A DNA stretch of 38,263 nucleotides from an uncultured Oscillospiraceae bacterium (lineage in GTDB: Bacteria; Bacillota; Clostridia; Oscillospirales; Oscillospiraceae): assembly GCA_944387015.1 (NCBI GenBank), contig CALXDH010000024.1:1-38263 (forward strand), written 5' to 3'. Position numbers and translations under genes: made by a program. The first letter of the stretch is position 1; each line of letters starts with the position of its first letter. The notes under the pieces were generated by a model that saw nothing but the letters and a program-made list of their open reading frames with translations, was not told the DNA's origin and searched no databases. Below, in pieces: positions 1-7,127 of the stretch.

Positions 1-173
1 ACCGCCTGCTCCACCAGCTGGTTCAGGTGCCAGCTGCCGGGGTGAGAGTCGCCGTACACGCTCTCCACCATGATCTGAGGCTTTTCGATGTCCGTGTCGT
101 CCCAGCCCGTGCCCATTTCCAGGGAGTCGAACTGTGCCCACAGCATCCGATCGTCATGACTTTTCTGCATCAT
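1..173 (-). CDS. IlvD/Edd-family dehydratase, N-terminal part only
   Basis: The first 57 codons of a gene that runs off the left edge of the window. The start at 173 (two ATGs in tandem) lies 9 bases after an AAAGGAG ribosome binding site. The peptide contains KPQIMVESVYGDSHPGS and then HLNQLVEQA, which resembles the N-terminal substrate and Fe-S region of the dihydroxy-acid / phosphogluconate dehydratase family (IlvD/Edd). These enzymes dehydrate 2,3-dihydroxy acids, including sugar acids, using an Fe-S cluster. The gene lies downstream of a GntP-type sugar-acid permease on the same strand, so I infer an aldonic-acid dehydratase rather than the branched-chain amino-acid enzyme. The substrate cannot be told from this fragment. 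Confidence 0.6.
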   Translation of the reverse strand, partial: MMQKSHDDRMLWAQFDSLEMGTGWDDTDIEKPQIMVESVYGDSHPGSWHLNQLVEQA

Positions 174-281
174 TTGCTTTTTCTCCTTTTTACCTTTGAT
201 TGGATGGTTGTTGTCTGAGATGGTATTTGCAGGCGAATTTTACCGCAAACCGCCTGTTATACGCACTGAATTTCAAGAGAA

Positions 282-323
282 GGGGCCACCGCCGCTGCCA
301 CATACGGCACCAACGGTGGCCCC
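282..323 (-). other. Long hairpin between permease and dehydratase genes
   Basis: GGGGCCACCG at 282-291 pairs with CGGTGGCCCC at 314-323: a perfect 10-bp stem with a further TGCC/GGCA pair inside the loop. On the minus strand it is followed by TTCTCTTGAA, not a clean T run. It may be a weak terminator, or an mRNA processing element that sets the level of the downstream dehydratase relative to the permease. Confidence 0.5.
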
Positions 324-382
324 TATTCTATGTACGCTTACACCATGCGCTCAGACTGCAAACGCAGTCCCAAGCCGCATTC

Positions 383-1792
383 TTACATCGCACCGACGGT
401 GATGAAGATGGCGCCAACGATACCGGCGATCACACCGGCAACGCCGCCCACCAGGGTGTTGTACTTGAAGGTACGGGTCATATCCATGTTGAGCATGGAC
501 TGGCTGACCCACCAGCCGGAGTCGTTGACGTGAGAGACGATCATGGTGCCGGCACCGATCATGACCGCGCAGGCCACGGGAGAGATGCCCAGGGAATCCA
601 GCATGGGCAGGCACAGACCGGCAGCCGTCATGCCGGCGGTGGTACGGGAACCGACAGCGCACTCCATTACAGCGCCGATGACGAAGGGAACCAGCAGTCC
701 GGGGAATCCGCTGGCCGCCACTACGTCGCCCAGCTCGCCAGCAGCGGGAGCGTCCTTAATGATCTGAGCAAAGCCGCCGCCGAAACCGGTGACGATCAGA
801 GGAACCAGAGCGACTTCCAGGGCCTCGCCGACCCAGCCGTTGAACATCATGGTGAAGAGGCTCTTCTCGTTCTTGCCGGAGGTCTGATTGTAGTTGGCCA
901 GGGCCTTCTCCTTATGGGTCACAGCCAGCAGCCAGCCGAACACCATGCCCAGGAACATAGCGATGTTCCGGTTGCCCAGGGTATCCAGCACCACACGGGC
1001 CATGGCACCCTCAGCCATAGTCATGTCAGCGAAGGAAGCCAGAGCGATCAGGATGACGGGGACCAGGATGGGGGACATAGCGAAAAGAACGTTGGGGAGG
1101 TTCTCCTCCTTGATCAGCAGATCATGGTAGTCGTTGCTCTTGACCTCTTCCACGCCTTCCACGAACTCGGGCTTGGGGGGATAGTAATCCTTGCCGGCCC
1201 ACTTGCGCATCAGGATCCAGGTGATGATGTAGGCGATGAAGGAGCAGACAATGCCCCACAGAATGACCAGGCCCAGGTCAGCGCCCAGCAGCACGGCAAC
1301 CGCCAGGATGCCGGGGGTGGGAGGAACCATGGAGTGGGTCAGGTTCAGAGCCAGGACCGTGAACGCAGCCATCTGGCCCATGGGCTTATTCTGGCGCTTG
1401 GAAATGATGGCGCACAGAGGGGAGATCAGCACCATGGTCACATCGCCGAACACAGGGATGGACATGATGTAGGCCGCCATACCGGTGGACAGCTCCAGAT
1501 TCTTGCCGTGGAAGAGCTTGATGAAGAAGTTCACCATGGACTTGGCGGCACCGGAATCCCGGATGGAGCAGGCGATGACGGAACCGAAGATGATGGTCAT
1601 GCCGATGCTGCCCAGCGTGCTGCCGAAGCCGTTGGCGATGGCCGTAATGGTAGTCACCGGATTGTTGCCCAGAATGGAACCGGCGATCATACTGCCGACA
1701 AACAGGGAAATGACGGGATGGATGTTCAGCTTAACGATCATGAAGATCAGGACTGCAATCGAAATCAGGATTGCAAGAACAAATTGCGTCAT
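383..1792 (-). CDS. GntP-family gluconate/sugar-acid:H+ symporter
   Basis: A 469-residue, very hydrophobic integral membrane protein. The start at 1792 (MTQFVLAILISI) is preceded by AGGAGG at 7 bases; a longer version from 1819 has no such site. The sequence shows the GntP layout: an N-terminal membrane block, the conserved stretch with PVFGDVTMVLISPL, then THSMVPPTPGILAVA, and a C-terminal block with ECAVGSRTTAG and HVNDSGWW. Members import gluconate and related hexonates, and sometimes glycerate or lactate-like acids, with protons. The downstream gene looks like a sugar-acid dehydratase, which supports an aldonate uptake and catabolism pair. The exact substrate is inferred only. Confidence 0.88.
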   Translation of the reverse strand: MTQFVLAILISIAVLIFMIVKLNIHPVISLFVGSMIAGSILGNNPVTTITAIANGFGSTLGSIGMTIIFGSVIACSIRDSGAAKSMVNFFIKLFHGKNLELSTGMAAYIMSIPVFGDVTMVLISPLCAIISKRQNKPMGQMAAFTVLALNLTHSMVPPTPGILAVAVLLGADLGLVILWGIVCSFIAYIITWILMRKWAGKDYYPPKPEFVEGVEEVKSNDYHDLLIKEENLPNVLFAMSPILVPVILIALASFADMTMAEGAMARVVLDTLGNRNIAMFLGMVFGWLLAVTHKEKALANYNQTSGKNEKSLFTMMFNGWVGEALEVALVPLIVTGFGGGFAQIIKDAPAAGELGDVVAASGFPGLLVPFVIGAVMECAVGSRTTAGMTAAGLCLPMLDSLGISPVACAVMIGAGTMIVSHVNDSGWWVSQSMLNMDMTRTFKYNTLVGGVAGVIAGIVGAIFITVGAM

Positions 1793-2329
1793 AAACACAC
1801 CTCCTAAGAAATCAAACACAGGCAGATCATGGAACGGTACTTTTCAAGCCGCAAGGAGTTGAGACCAAGCGCTGCCTCCCTCTCAGACACGCGCTTTGCC
1901 GGTCCTGCTGCGCAGGTCCGGTTCCATCCGCCGCTCGGCGGGAACGCATCTCCCCTTTCTTTGTTTTTCCCTCCCTTTCGAGCTTTCCAATACCGCCGGG
2001 CGCAACAGCGCCCGTCCAAAATCTGTTCTTATTATAGCGTTCTTGTCCGCCGGGAGCGATATATAAAAAAGCGTTTTTATTTGAAATTCCTGCCGTGCAA
2101 ATTCCGCCTTGTCTTATGATACTTCGTCAAATCAAACAAGCTTGTGTTTTTCCTTAAAAAACCCGGGTTTTTTGTGTTAATATTTTCACTTTCCATAGTT
2201 TTTCAGCTCATGCAAGGTTTGCTATTGTGTATTTTGCATAATTTCAAAGTTGTTGATTTTTGATTTTTATATTTCGTTTTTTGATTTTTCTGCACAGCTA
2301 TGGCAGGAAACCCAGTGTTCAAATCTTGT
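1793..2329. other. Permease upstream region, AT-rich, with palindromes
   Basis: About 540 bases without a convincing gene. On the minus strand a TATAAT-type -10 lies at 2036-2031, but no good -35 was found at 16-18 bases, so a promoter here may need an activator. The part from about 2060 to 2330 is very AT-rich compared with its neighbours and holds two perfect palindromes: ACAAGCTTGT at 2136-2145 and the 18-bp AAAAAACCCGGGTTTTTT at 2156-2173. They could be regulator sites for the permease gene or a hairpin. No regulator can be assigned. Confidence 0.35.
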
Positions 2330-2378
2330 AAAAAGCCCCTGCCCGCTCTTAGAGCGGACAGGGGTTACGCGGCTTTTT
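2330..2378 (-). terminator. Terminator of the lactate/Etf operon
   Basis: CCCCTGCCCGCTCT (2336-2349) pairs with AGAGCGGACAGGGG (2351-2364) with one mismatch. An outer AAAAAGCC / GGCTTTTT pair gives a T run on the minus strand at 2334-2330. It begins 20 bases after the esterase stop codon. The symmetry means it could also stop plus-strand transcription. Confidence 0.85.
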
Positions 2379-2383
2379 GCCCG

Positions 2384-3190
2384 TCAGATCAAATTGCAAA
2401 ACCGGAGCACTTCCGGCAGCATCCCGTCCCAAAAGGCAAAATCATGAATCCCGGGAGCCACCTGCAGTTCATGCTGGATGGAAGGGCACTCCTGTGTCAA
2501 AAATGCGTCAAATTCCCGGCAGCCGGACAGCAGAGGATCCTCATCGCCGCACATCTGGAGCAGGCGGGGTCTGGGGCAGCTGCTTGCTTCCAGATCCCGT
2601 GCCAACTTACGCAGGCTGTATGCCGAGATCTCATAAGATGCGTCATCTCCGAAGATCTCCTGGAAGTTATCGTCAATCTCCGGTACCTCCGGAATGGCCA
2701 GTCCCTTATCCGCGTGTCCCCGAAGGCTGGTCTTTCCCATCCGAATGACCGAGGAAAGTCCGACGACCGTGCCGTATTGCTCCGGATGGCTGAGTGCCGC
2801 CCGCAGCGCACCATATCCGCCCATGGACATGCCGGCGATCATCGTCTCCTCCCGCTGATTGGAGATGTGGAACCAGTTTTTTAGGATGCAGGGCAGCTCC
2901 TCGGTCAGATAGGTACCATACCGATGGCTGTGAACGCCATCGACATAGCAGCCCCGGCTGCCGTTGGGCATCACCACAATGACATCGCTGTTTTGCAGGT
3001 AATTTTCCAGGCGAGTCAAGCGGAGCCAGCTGGTGTGGTCCTGGCCATGGCCGTGCAGCAGATACAAAACCGGATAGGGGCGCCCTTCCCGGGAGGTGCA
3101 GGGAACGCCTCTGCGCTCCGGCAGCAGCACGGTCGCCTGGGTGTTCATTGCCAGCTCATAAGAATAAAAATCAAGATTTACAACCGCCAT
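2384..3190 (-). CDS. Esterase of the alpha/beta-hydrolase fold (EstA/FrmB-like)
   Basis: 268 residues. The start at 3190 (MAVVNLDFYS) follows GAGGAG at 9 bases. The protein has the esterase-D / tributyrin-esterase pattern: YLLHGHG near residues 44-48 (oxyanion hole), the nucleophile motif GMSMGG with Ser122, an acidic residue in the CGDEDPLL stretch and a late His in GIHDFAFWD. Such enzymes split short acyl esters or S-formylglutathione-type thioesters in the cytosol; there is no signal peptide. It is the last gene of the operon starting at 8546, 30 bases after the GntR regulator, and is followed by a terminator. Its role beside lactate oxidation is unclear: it could act on an acyl-ester by-product or be a passenger gene. 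Confidence 0.82.
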   Translation of the reverse strand: MAVVNLDFYSYELAMNTQATVLLPERRGVPCTSREGRPYPVLYLLHGHGQDHTSWLRLTRLENYLQNSDVIVVMPNGSRGCYVDGVHSHRYGTYLTEELPCILKNWFHISNQREETMIAGMSMGGYGALRAALSHPEQYGTVVGLSSVIRMGKTSLRGHADKGLAIPEVPEIDDNFQEIFGDDASYEISAYSLRKLARDLEASSCPRPRLLQMCGDEDPLLSGCREFDAFLTQECPSIQHELQVAPGIHDFAFWDGMLPEVLRFCNLI

Positions 3191-3220
3191 CAGAATTTTC
3201 TCCTCTATCAAGTCGTGAAT

Positions 3221-3952
3221 TTATGATTCAGCACGGTTTTGGGTACGTGTCTCCAGCCGCTGGTCGATCAGGGCGAAATGTTCCTCCACCGCCGCGGAGC
3301 CGGCGGCCACATCCTTGGTAAAAATGCTCTCCACCATCCGCCGGTGGGCATCGTGGAGCTTTTTCTTGCGGCTCTCCTCCGACATAATATCCTGCCGCAG
3401 ATCAGCGATGAACCGATCCATCACATCCGACAGGGCCTGGAGGATCTCCACGAAAAGCATATTGCCCGACGCCCGGGCAATGGTGTAATGCAGCCGCTTA
3501 TCCAGCAGCACGTTCTCCTCTTCTTCCTTAATGCCCATATCCAGCTGGGAAATGATCTCCCGCAGATCCGCCAGATCCTGCTCCGTGGCGTTCTGTACCG
3601 CCAGGGTAAAGGATTTGAGCTCCAGGGCATAGCGCAGCTGGCTGACCTGCTGAAAATCCAGCTCCTTAAGCACAAACATCAGTGAGAGCGTTTCCACCAG
3701 AGCGCTTTCAAAGTTGTTGGCAATGAAATGTCCCGCGCCCTGGACACTGACGGTAGTCCCCATGATCTCCAAAACCCGGACCGCTTCCCGGACGGAATTG
3801 CGGCTGACGCCCAGCATCTCCGCCATGGTCCGCTCCGGCGGCAGCTTGGAACCGATCTGCAGCCGTCCGGCGGTGATCTCCTGCTTGATATAGTCGATCA
3901 CCCGCACATACATCCGGTCGGAATCCTGTAAGCCGTTTGTTTTCTGGGGCAT
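3221..3952 (-). CDS. FadR/LldR-type GntR-family transcriptional regulator
   Basis: 243 residues. The ATG at 3952 follows GGAGG at 5 bases. Residues about 12-76 form the GntR winged helix ([23 protein letters not shown]), and residues about 90-235 form an FCD ligand-binding domain. D151-x3-H155, H203 and H225 fit the metal/carboxylate site of FCD proteins that sense lactate, pyruvate or other small acids. The gene is fifth in the operon with the 2-hydroxyacid dehydrogenase and Etf genes. The operon promoter carries a palindrome (8590-8606) of the form bound by PdhR/LldR relatives, so I infer that it represses its own operon until the acid substrate binds. Confidence 0.88.
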   Translation of the reverse strand: MPQKTNGLQDSDRMYVRVIDYIKQEITAGRLQIGSKLPPERTMAEMLGVSRNSVREAVRVLEIMGTTVSVQGAGHFIANNFESALVETLSLMFVLKELDFQQVSQLRYALELKSFTLAVQNATEQDLADLREIISQLDMGIKEEEENVLLDKRLHYTIARASGNMLFVEILQALSDVMDRFIADLRQDIMSEESRKKKLHDAHRRMVESIFTKDVAAGSAAVEEHFALIDQRLETRTQNRAES

Positions 3953-3968
3953 GGCATCCTCCAATACA

Positions 3969-3998
3969 CGCGGCGCAGGACAAATGTCCTGCGCCGCG
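3969..3998 (-). other. Perfect GC-rich hairpin between etfA and the regulator gene
   Basis: CGCGGCGCAGGACA (3969-3982) and TGTCCTGCGCCGCG (3985-3998) are perfect inverted repeats. The element fills most of the 52-base gap between the etfA stop and the regulator start, and ends 10 bases before the regulator's ribosome binding site. On the minus strand there is no T run after it, so it is not a standard terminator. It may reduce expression of the regulator and esterase, or stabilise the etfA message end. Confidence 0.6.
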
Positions 3999-4004
3999 AT
4001 TTTC

Positions 4005-4958
4005 TCAGCTCTTGCGAGCCTTGACTTCTTCGATCATCAGCGGCAGGATCTCATTCACATTGCCGACAATGCCCACGTCCGCCACGTCAAAGATGGGAGC
4101 GTCCTCATCCTTGTTGATGGCCACGATGTACCCGGAGCCGCTCATTCCGGAGACATGCTGCATGGCACCGGAAATGCCGCAGGCGATGTACAGCTTGGGC
4201 GCCACGATCTTGCCGGACTGGCCCACCTGATGGTTACGGGGCACCCAGCCCTCCTCGATGGCAGGACGGCTTGCACCGACCACACCGCCCAGCAGATCCG
4301 CCAGTTCCTTCACCATGGCGAAGTTCTCGGCGCTGCCCATGCCGCGGCCGCCGGCCACGATGACCTCGGCGTCCTCCAGATTCACCATCTCCGCCAGTTC
4401 CTTCACGGTATCCCGGATCACCGCGCGGACTTCAGGAATCGCCACGGTCTCCTCCTGGACAGACGCGGTGCGTCCCTCTTCCCGCTCCGGCTTGCCGAAG
4501 CTGCCGGAACGGACCGTCACCACAGCTGTGCCTTCCACTGCCACGGTCTCCAGCAGAGAGCCGCCGTACACAGAGCGGACCCAGCCCTGTTCAGAGAGGC
4601 CATTGGCGTCGGTAACACAGCCGGCGCCCAGCCGGGCCGCTACCCGTGCCGCCAGTTCCTTGCCGTCCCGGGTGGAACCCATCAGCAGGCAGTCCGCCTC
4701 ATAGCGCTGGCACAGCTCCGTCAGAGCTGCGGCGTAGCACTCGGCCTGATAGCCGCCCACCTGGGCGCTCAGGATCTCTGCGGCGCCGTAGGCGCCCACC
4801 TCTGCCGCGGCGTCGGCGCTGTCCAGCAGCACTGCCGCCACAGGCTTGCCGCCCTGCTGCGCCGCCAGGCGCTGTGCGGCATTGAGCGCCTCCAGGCCCG
4901 CCTTTACCGGCTGGCCGTCAGCGCACTCCATGTATACCAAAATGCCATGATTCTGCAT
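4005..4958 (-). CDS. etfA: Electron transfer flavoprotein alpha subunit
   Basis: 317 residues. The ATG at 4958 follows GGGAGG at 8 bases; a TTG two codons earlier is not needed. The C-terminal half carries the FAD domain with [11 protein letters not shown] and the ETF-alpha signature ending [17 protein letters not shown] and then IVAIN. There is no N-terminal ferredoxin extension, unlike some clostridial EtfA proteins. With EtfB (14 bases upstream) it forms a soluble FAD heterodimer that moves electrons between flavoprotein dehydrogenases. Its partners here are very likely the lactate-type dehydrogenase and the acyl-CoA dehydrogenase of the same operon. Whether this Etf bifurcates electrons with NAD and ferredoxin cannot be judged by eye. 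Confidence 0.93.
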   Translation of the reverse strand: MQNHGILVYMECADGQPVKAGLEALNAAQRLAAQQGGKPVAAVLLDSADAAAEVGAYGAAEILSAQVGGYQAECYAAALTELCQRYEADCLLMGSTRDGKELAARVAARLGAGCVTDANGLSEQGWVRSVYGGSLLETVAVEGTAVVTVRSGSFGKPEREEGRTASVQEETVAIPEVRAVIRDTVKELAEMVNLEDAEVIVAGGRGMGSAENFAMVKELADLLGGVVGASRPAIEEGWVPRNHQVGQSGKIVAPKLYIACGISGAMQHVSGMSGSGYIVAINKDEDAPIFDVADVGIVGNVNEILPLMIEEVKARKS

Positions 4959-4972
4959 CTTCAAATCCTCCC

Positions 4973-5758
4973 TCAGATCAGCTTCTGACCGGCCAGCATC
5001 TCCATGGCCCGGCGCACGGACTCAGCGGCTTCCTTCTCCTGGATCTTCACGCCGCTTTGCCGCTGGGGAGGCGCAGCGAGCACCACACGCTTGGCAGGCG
5101 CTGCAGCCACACGGGCTTCCTCCGCGCCGGCATCTGCCGCGGACAGCGTGCCGATGGGCATCTTCCGGGCCGCCATCTTGCTCTTGATGGAGGGATACCG
5201 GGGCTCATAGGCAGGCTTGGTCACCGTTACCACGCAGGGGCAGGGCGCTTCCACCACACGGTAGCCCTCCTCCGTCTCCTGCTTGGCGGAGATGCCGCCG
5301 TCCTTGGGCTCCAGCTCCAGAACGTTGGTGATCACAGGCAGACCCAGCTGCTCTGCCAGCTGCACGCCCGCCTGGCCGTCGGCGGTATCGGTGGACTCGC
5401 AGCCGCAGAAGATCACATCAAAGGGACCCTCTGCCAGCTTGCCGGCAGCCTTGCCCAGCAGGTAGCTCTTGCCCAGGGCGGAGACTGCAGCAGGCTCCGT
5501 CACCACGTAGGCGTGCTCCGCACCCACGGACAGGCAGCTGCGCAGAGACGGCGTCAGGGCGGCCTCGTCGCCGATGGTGACCACCGTCACGCTGCCGCCG
5601 TTGGCCTCCTTGAATCGGGTAGCCATCTCCAGGGCATAGGTGTCGAAGGCGTTGACCACCGGCGTGATGTCCTTGAGCTGGGGACCGCCGGTGGCCGGGT
5701 CCAGCGTCACGGTGACGGAATCATCCGGCACCTGCTTGATGCAAACCAAAAGTTCCAT
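4973..5758 (-). CDS. etfB: Electron transfer flavoprotein beta subunit
   Basis: 261 residues. The start at 5758 follows AAGGAG at 7 bases. The N-terminus MELLVCIKQVPDD, the NAFDTYALEMA stretch and the PAYEPRYPSIKSKMAA stretch are those of EtfB. The usual nucleotide-site stretch (family form CG-x-Q-A-x-DGDTAQV) reads CGCESTDTADGQAGVQLAEQLG here, an unusual variant that may matter for AMP, FAD or NAD binding. The gene is third in the operon, after a 160-base spacer with three hairpins and before etfA. It acts in the cytosol as the partner of EtfA. Confidence 0.93.
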   Translation of the reverse strand: MELLVCIKQVPDDSVTVTLDPATGGPQLKDITPVVNAFDTYALEMATRFKEANGGSVTVVTIGDEAALTPSLRSCLSVGAEHAYVVTEPAAVSALGKSYLLGKAAGKLAEGPFDVIFCGCESTDTADGQAGVQLAEQLGLPVITNVLELEPKDGGISAKQETEEGYRVVEAPCPCVVTVTKPAYEPRYPSIKSKMAARKMPIGTLSAADAGAEEARVAAAPAKRVVLAAPPQRQSGVKIQEKEAAESVRRAMEMLAGQKLI

Positions 5759-5791
5759 GTTGCTTTACTCCTTATTGTTAGATTCCGCTCA

Positions 5792-5902
5792 GGATCCGGA
5801 GCCGACGCGCCGGATCCCTGTTCCGAAAAGCCGGCTGTCCCGGAACACCGGGCAGCCGCACCGAAGGGACGGCCCCGGCGCCCGGCAGACCGCCGGGCGC
5901 CG
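5792..5902 (-). other. Three consecutive hairpins in the acd-etfB spacer
   Basis: The 160-base gap between the acyl-CoA dehydrogenase and etfB contains three inverted repeats: GGATCCGG / CCGGATCC (5792-5799 and 5810-5817), TGTTCCG / CGGAACA (5819-5825 and 5841-5847), and CGGCGCCCGGC / GCCGGGCGCCG (5876-5886 and 5892-5902). None is followed by a T run on the minus strand. The gap is much longer than others in the operon except by this structure. It may be an RNA processing or stability element that separates the expression of the dehydrogenases and the Etf. Confidence 0.6.
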
Positions 5903-5918
5903 CTGGCCGATGCAGTTC

Positions 5919-7058
5919 TCAGAACTTGCCGATGACGCTCTTGCCGATGACCATCCGCTGGATCTGGTTGGTACCCTCGTAGATCTGGAAGATCTTGGCG
6001 TCCCGGAGGAGCTTTTCCACCGGGTACTCACGGCTGTAACCGTAACCGCCCAGGATCTGGATGGCATCCAGCGCGTTCTGCACGGCGATGTCGCCGGCAT
6101 AGCACTTGGCGATGGCGGACTCACGGCTGTAAGGCAGACCGGCGTCCATCAGCTTCAGGGCGTGGGCCACCATCTGACGGGCGGTCTCCACCCGGATCTC
6201 CATGTCGGCGATCATGAACTGGAGGCCCTGGTTCTTCAGAATGGGCTTGCCAAAGGTGATGCGCTGCTTGCCGTAGGCAACCGCCTCATCAATGGCCCGC
6301 TGGGCAATACCCACAGCGCCGCAGCCCACCCAGGTACGGGACATGTCCAGGGTCTTCATGGCGATCTTGTAGCCCTCGCCCTCGGCACCCATCAGAGCAG
6401 AGGCAGGAATGCGGCAGTCCTCAAACACCACGTCGCAGGTGTTGGAGGTGCGAATGCCCATCTTGTTCTCGTGGTTGCCCGTGGACAGGCCCGGCGTGCC
6501 GGCCTCCACCAGGAAGGCGGACATGCCCTTGACGCCCTGAGACTTATCGGTCATAGCGGTGACCACATAGAAGGAGGCCACACCGCCATTGGTGATGAAG
6601 CACTTGCGGCCGTTGAGGACGTACTCGTCACCCTCCCGGACCGCAGTGGTCTTGGAGTTGCCGGCATCGGAACCGGCCATGGGCTCGGTCAGGCAGAAGG
6701 CGCCGTGGTTGCCTTCCATCAGCAGATCGCAGCAGTGCTGCTTCTGCTCCTCGTTGCCGCCGATGAGGACGGCCTTGAGGGCCAGGTTGCTGGCGGTGAT
6801 GGTGGTGACAAAACCAGCGTCCGCCTTGGCGAACTCCTCCATCAGCGCGGCCACGGTGATGCGCTCCAGGCCCAGGCCGCCGTACTCCTCGGGGACCTCC
6901 AGGCCGTTGTAGCCCAGCTCCGCCGCCTTCTTGTAGATCTCCGCCGGCCATTCGCCGGAGACGTCATACTCCTTGCACTGTTCCTTGATCTCTTTTTCGC
7001 AGAACTCCCGCACGCTGTCCAGCAGGTCCTGGTCCTCGGGATTGATCAAATAAGCCAT
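5919..7058 (-). CDS. Acyl-CoA dehydrogenase (short-chain/butyryl type)
   Basis: 379 residues, the usual length. Shows the FAD and substrate motifs of the family: CLTEPMAGSD, NGRKCFITNGG, QRITFGKPI, the C-terminal LGGYGYSREYPVEKLLRDAK, and IYEGTNQIQ with the expected catalytic base Glu361. The short- or medium-chain type fits butyryl-CoA dehydrogenase, which reduces crotonyl-CoA with electrons from Etf. It is second in the operon, between the 2-hydroxyacid dehydrogenase and etfBA. This suggests electrons from lactate oxidation and from or to acyl-CoA pass through one Etf. The ribosome binding site is GGCGG at 8 bases, weaker than its neighbours. Substrate chain length is inferred. Confidence 0.92.
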   Translation of the reverse strand: MAYLINPEDQDLLDSVREFCEKEIKEQCKEYDVSGEWPAEIYKKAAELGYNGLEVPEEYGGLGLERITVAALMEEFAKADAGFVTTITASNLALKAVLIGGNEEQKQHCCDLLMEGNHGAFCLTEPMAGSDAGNSKTTAVREGDEYVLNGRKCFITNGGVASFYVVTAMTDKSQGVKGMSAFLVEAGTPGLSTGNHENKMGIRTSNTCDVVFEDCRIPASALMGAEGEGYKIAMKTLDMSRTWVGCGAVGIAQRAIDEAVAYGKQRITFGKPILKNQGLQFMIADMEIRVETARQMVAHALKLMDAGLPYSRESAIAKCYAGDIAVQNALDAIQILGGYGYSREYPVEKLLRDAKIFQIYEGTNQIQRMVIGKSVIGKF

Positions 7059-7127
7059 GTGATTTTCCGCCTTTCTTTGTCGATCATCGCCGCAAGCGAT
7101 TCCGTTTTGTATTTTAATCGTTATGTA

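Noticed and set aside
200-1807. Plus-strand open frame of 535 codons opposite the GntP permease
   Set aside because: Antisense to a clear membrane transporter; composition dominated by Gly, His, Asp and Gln.
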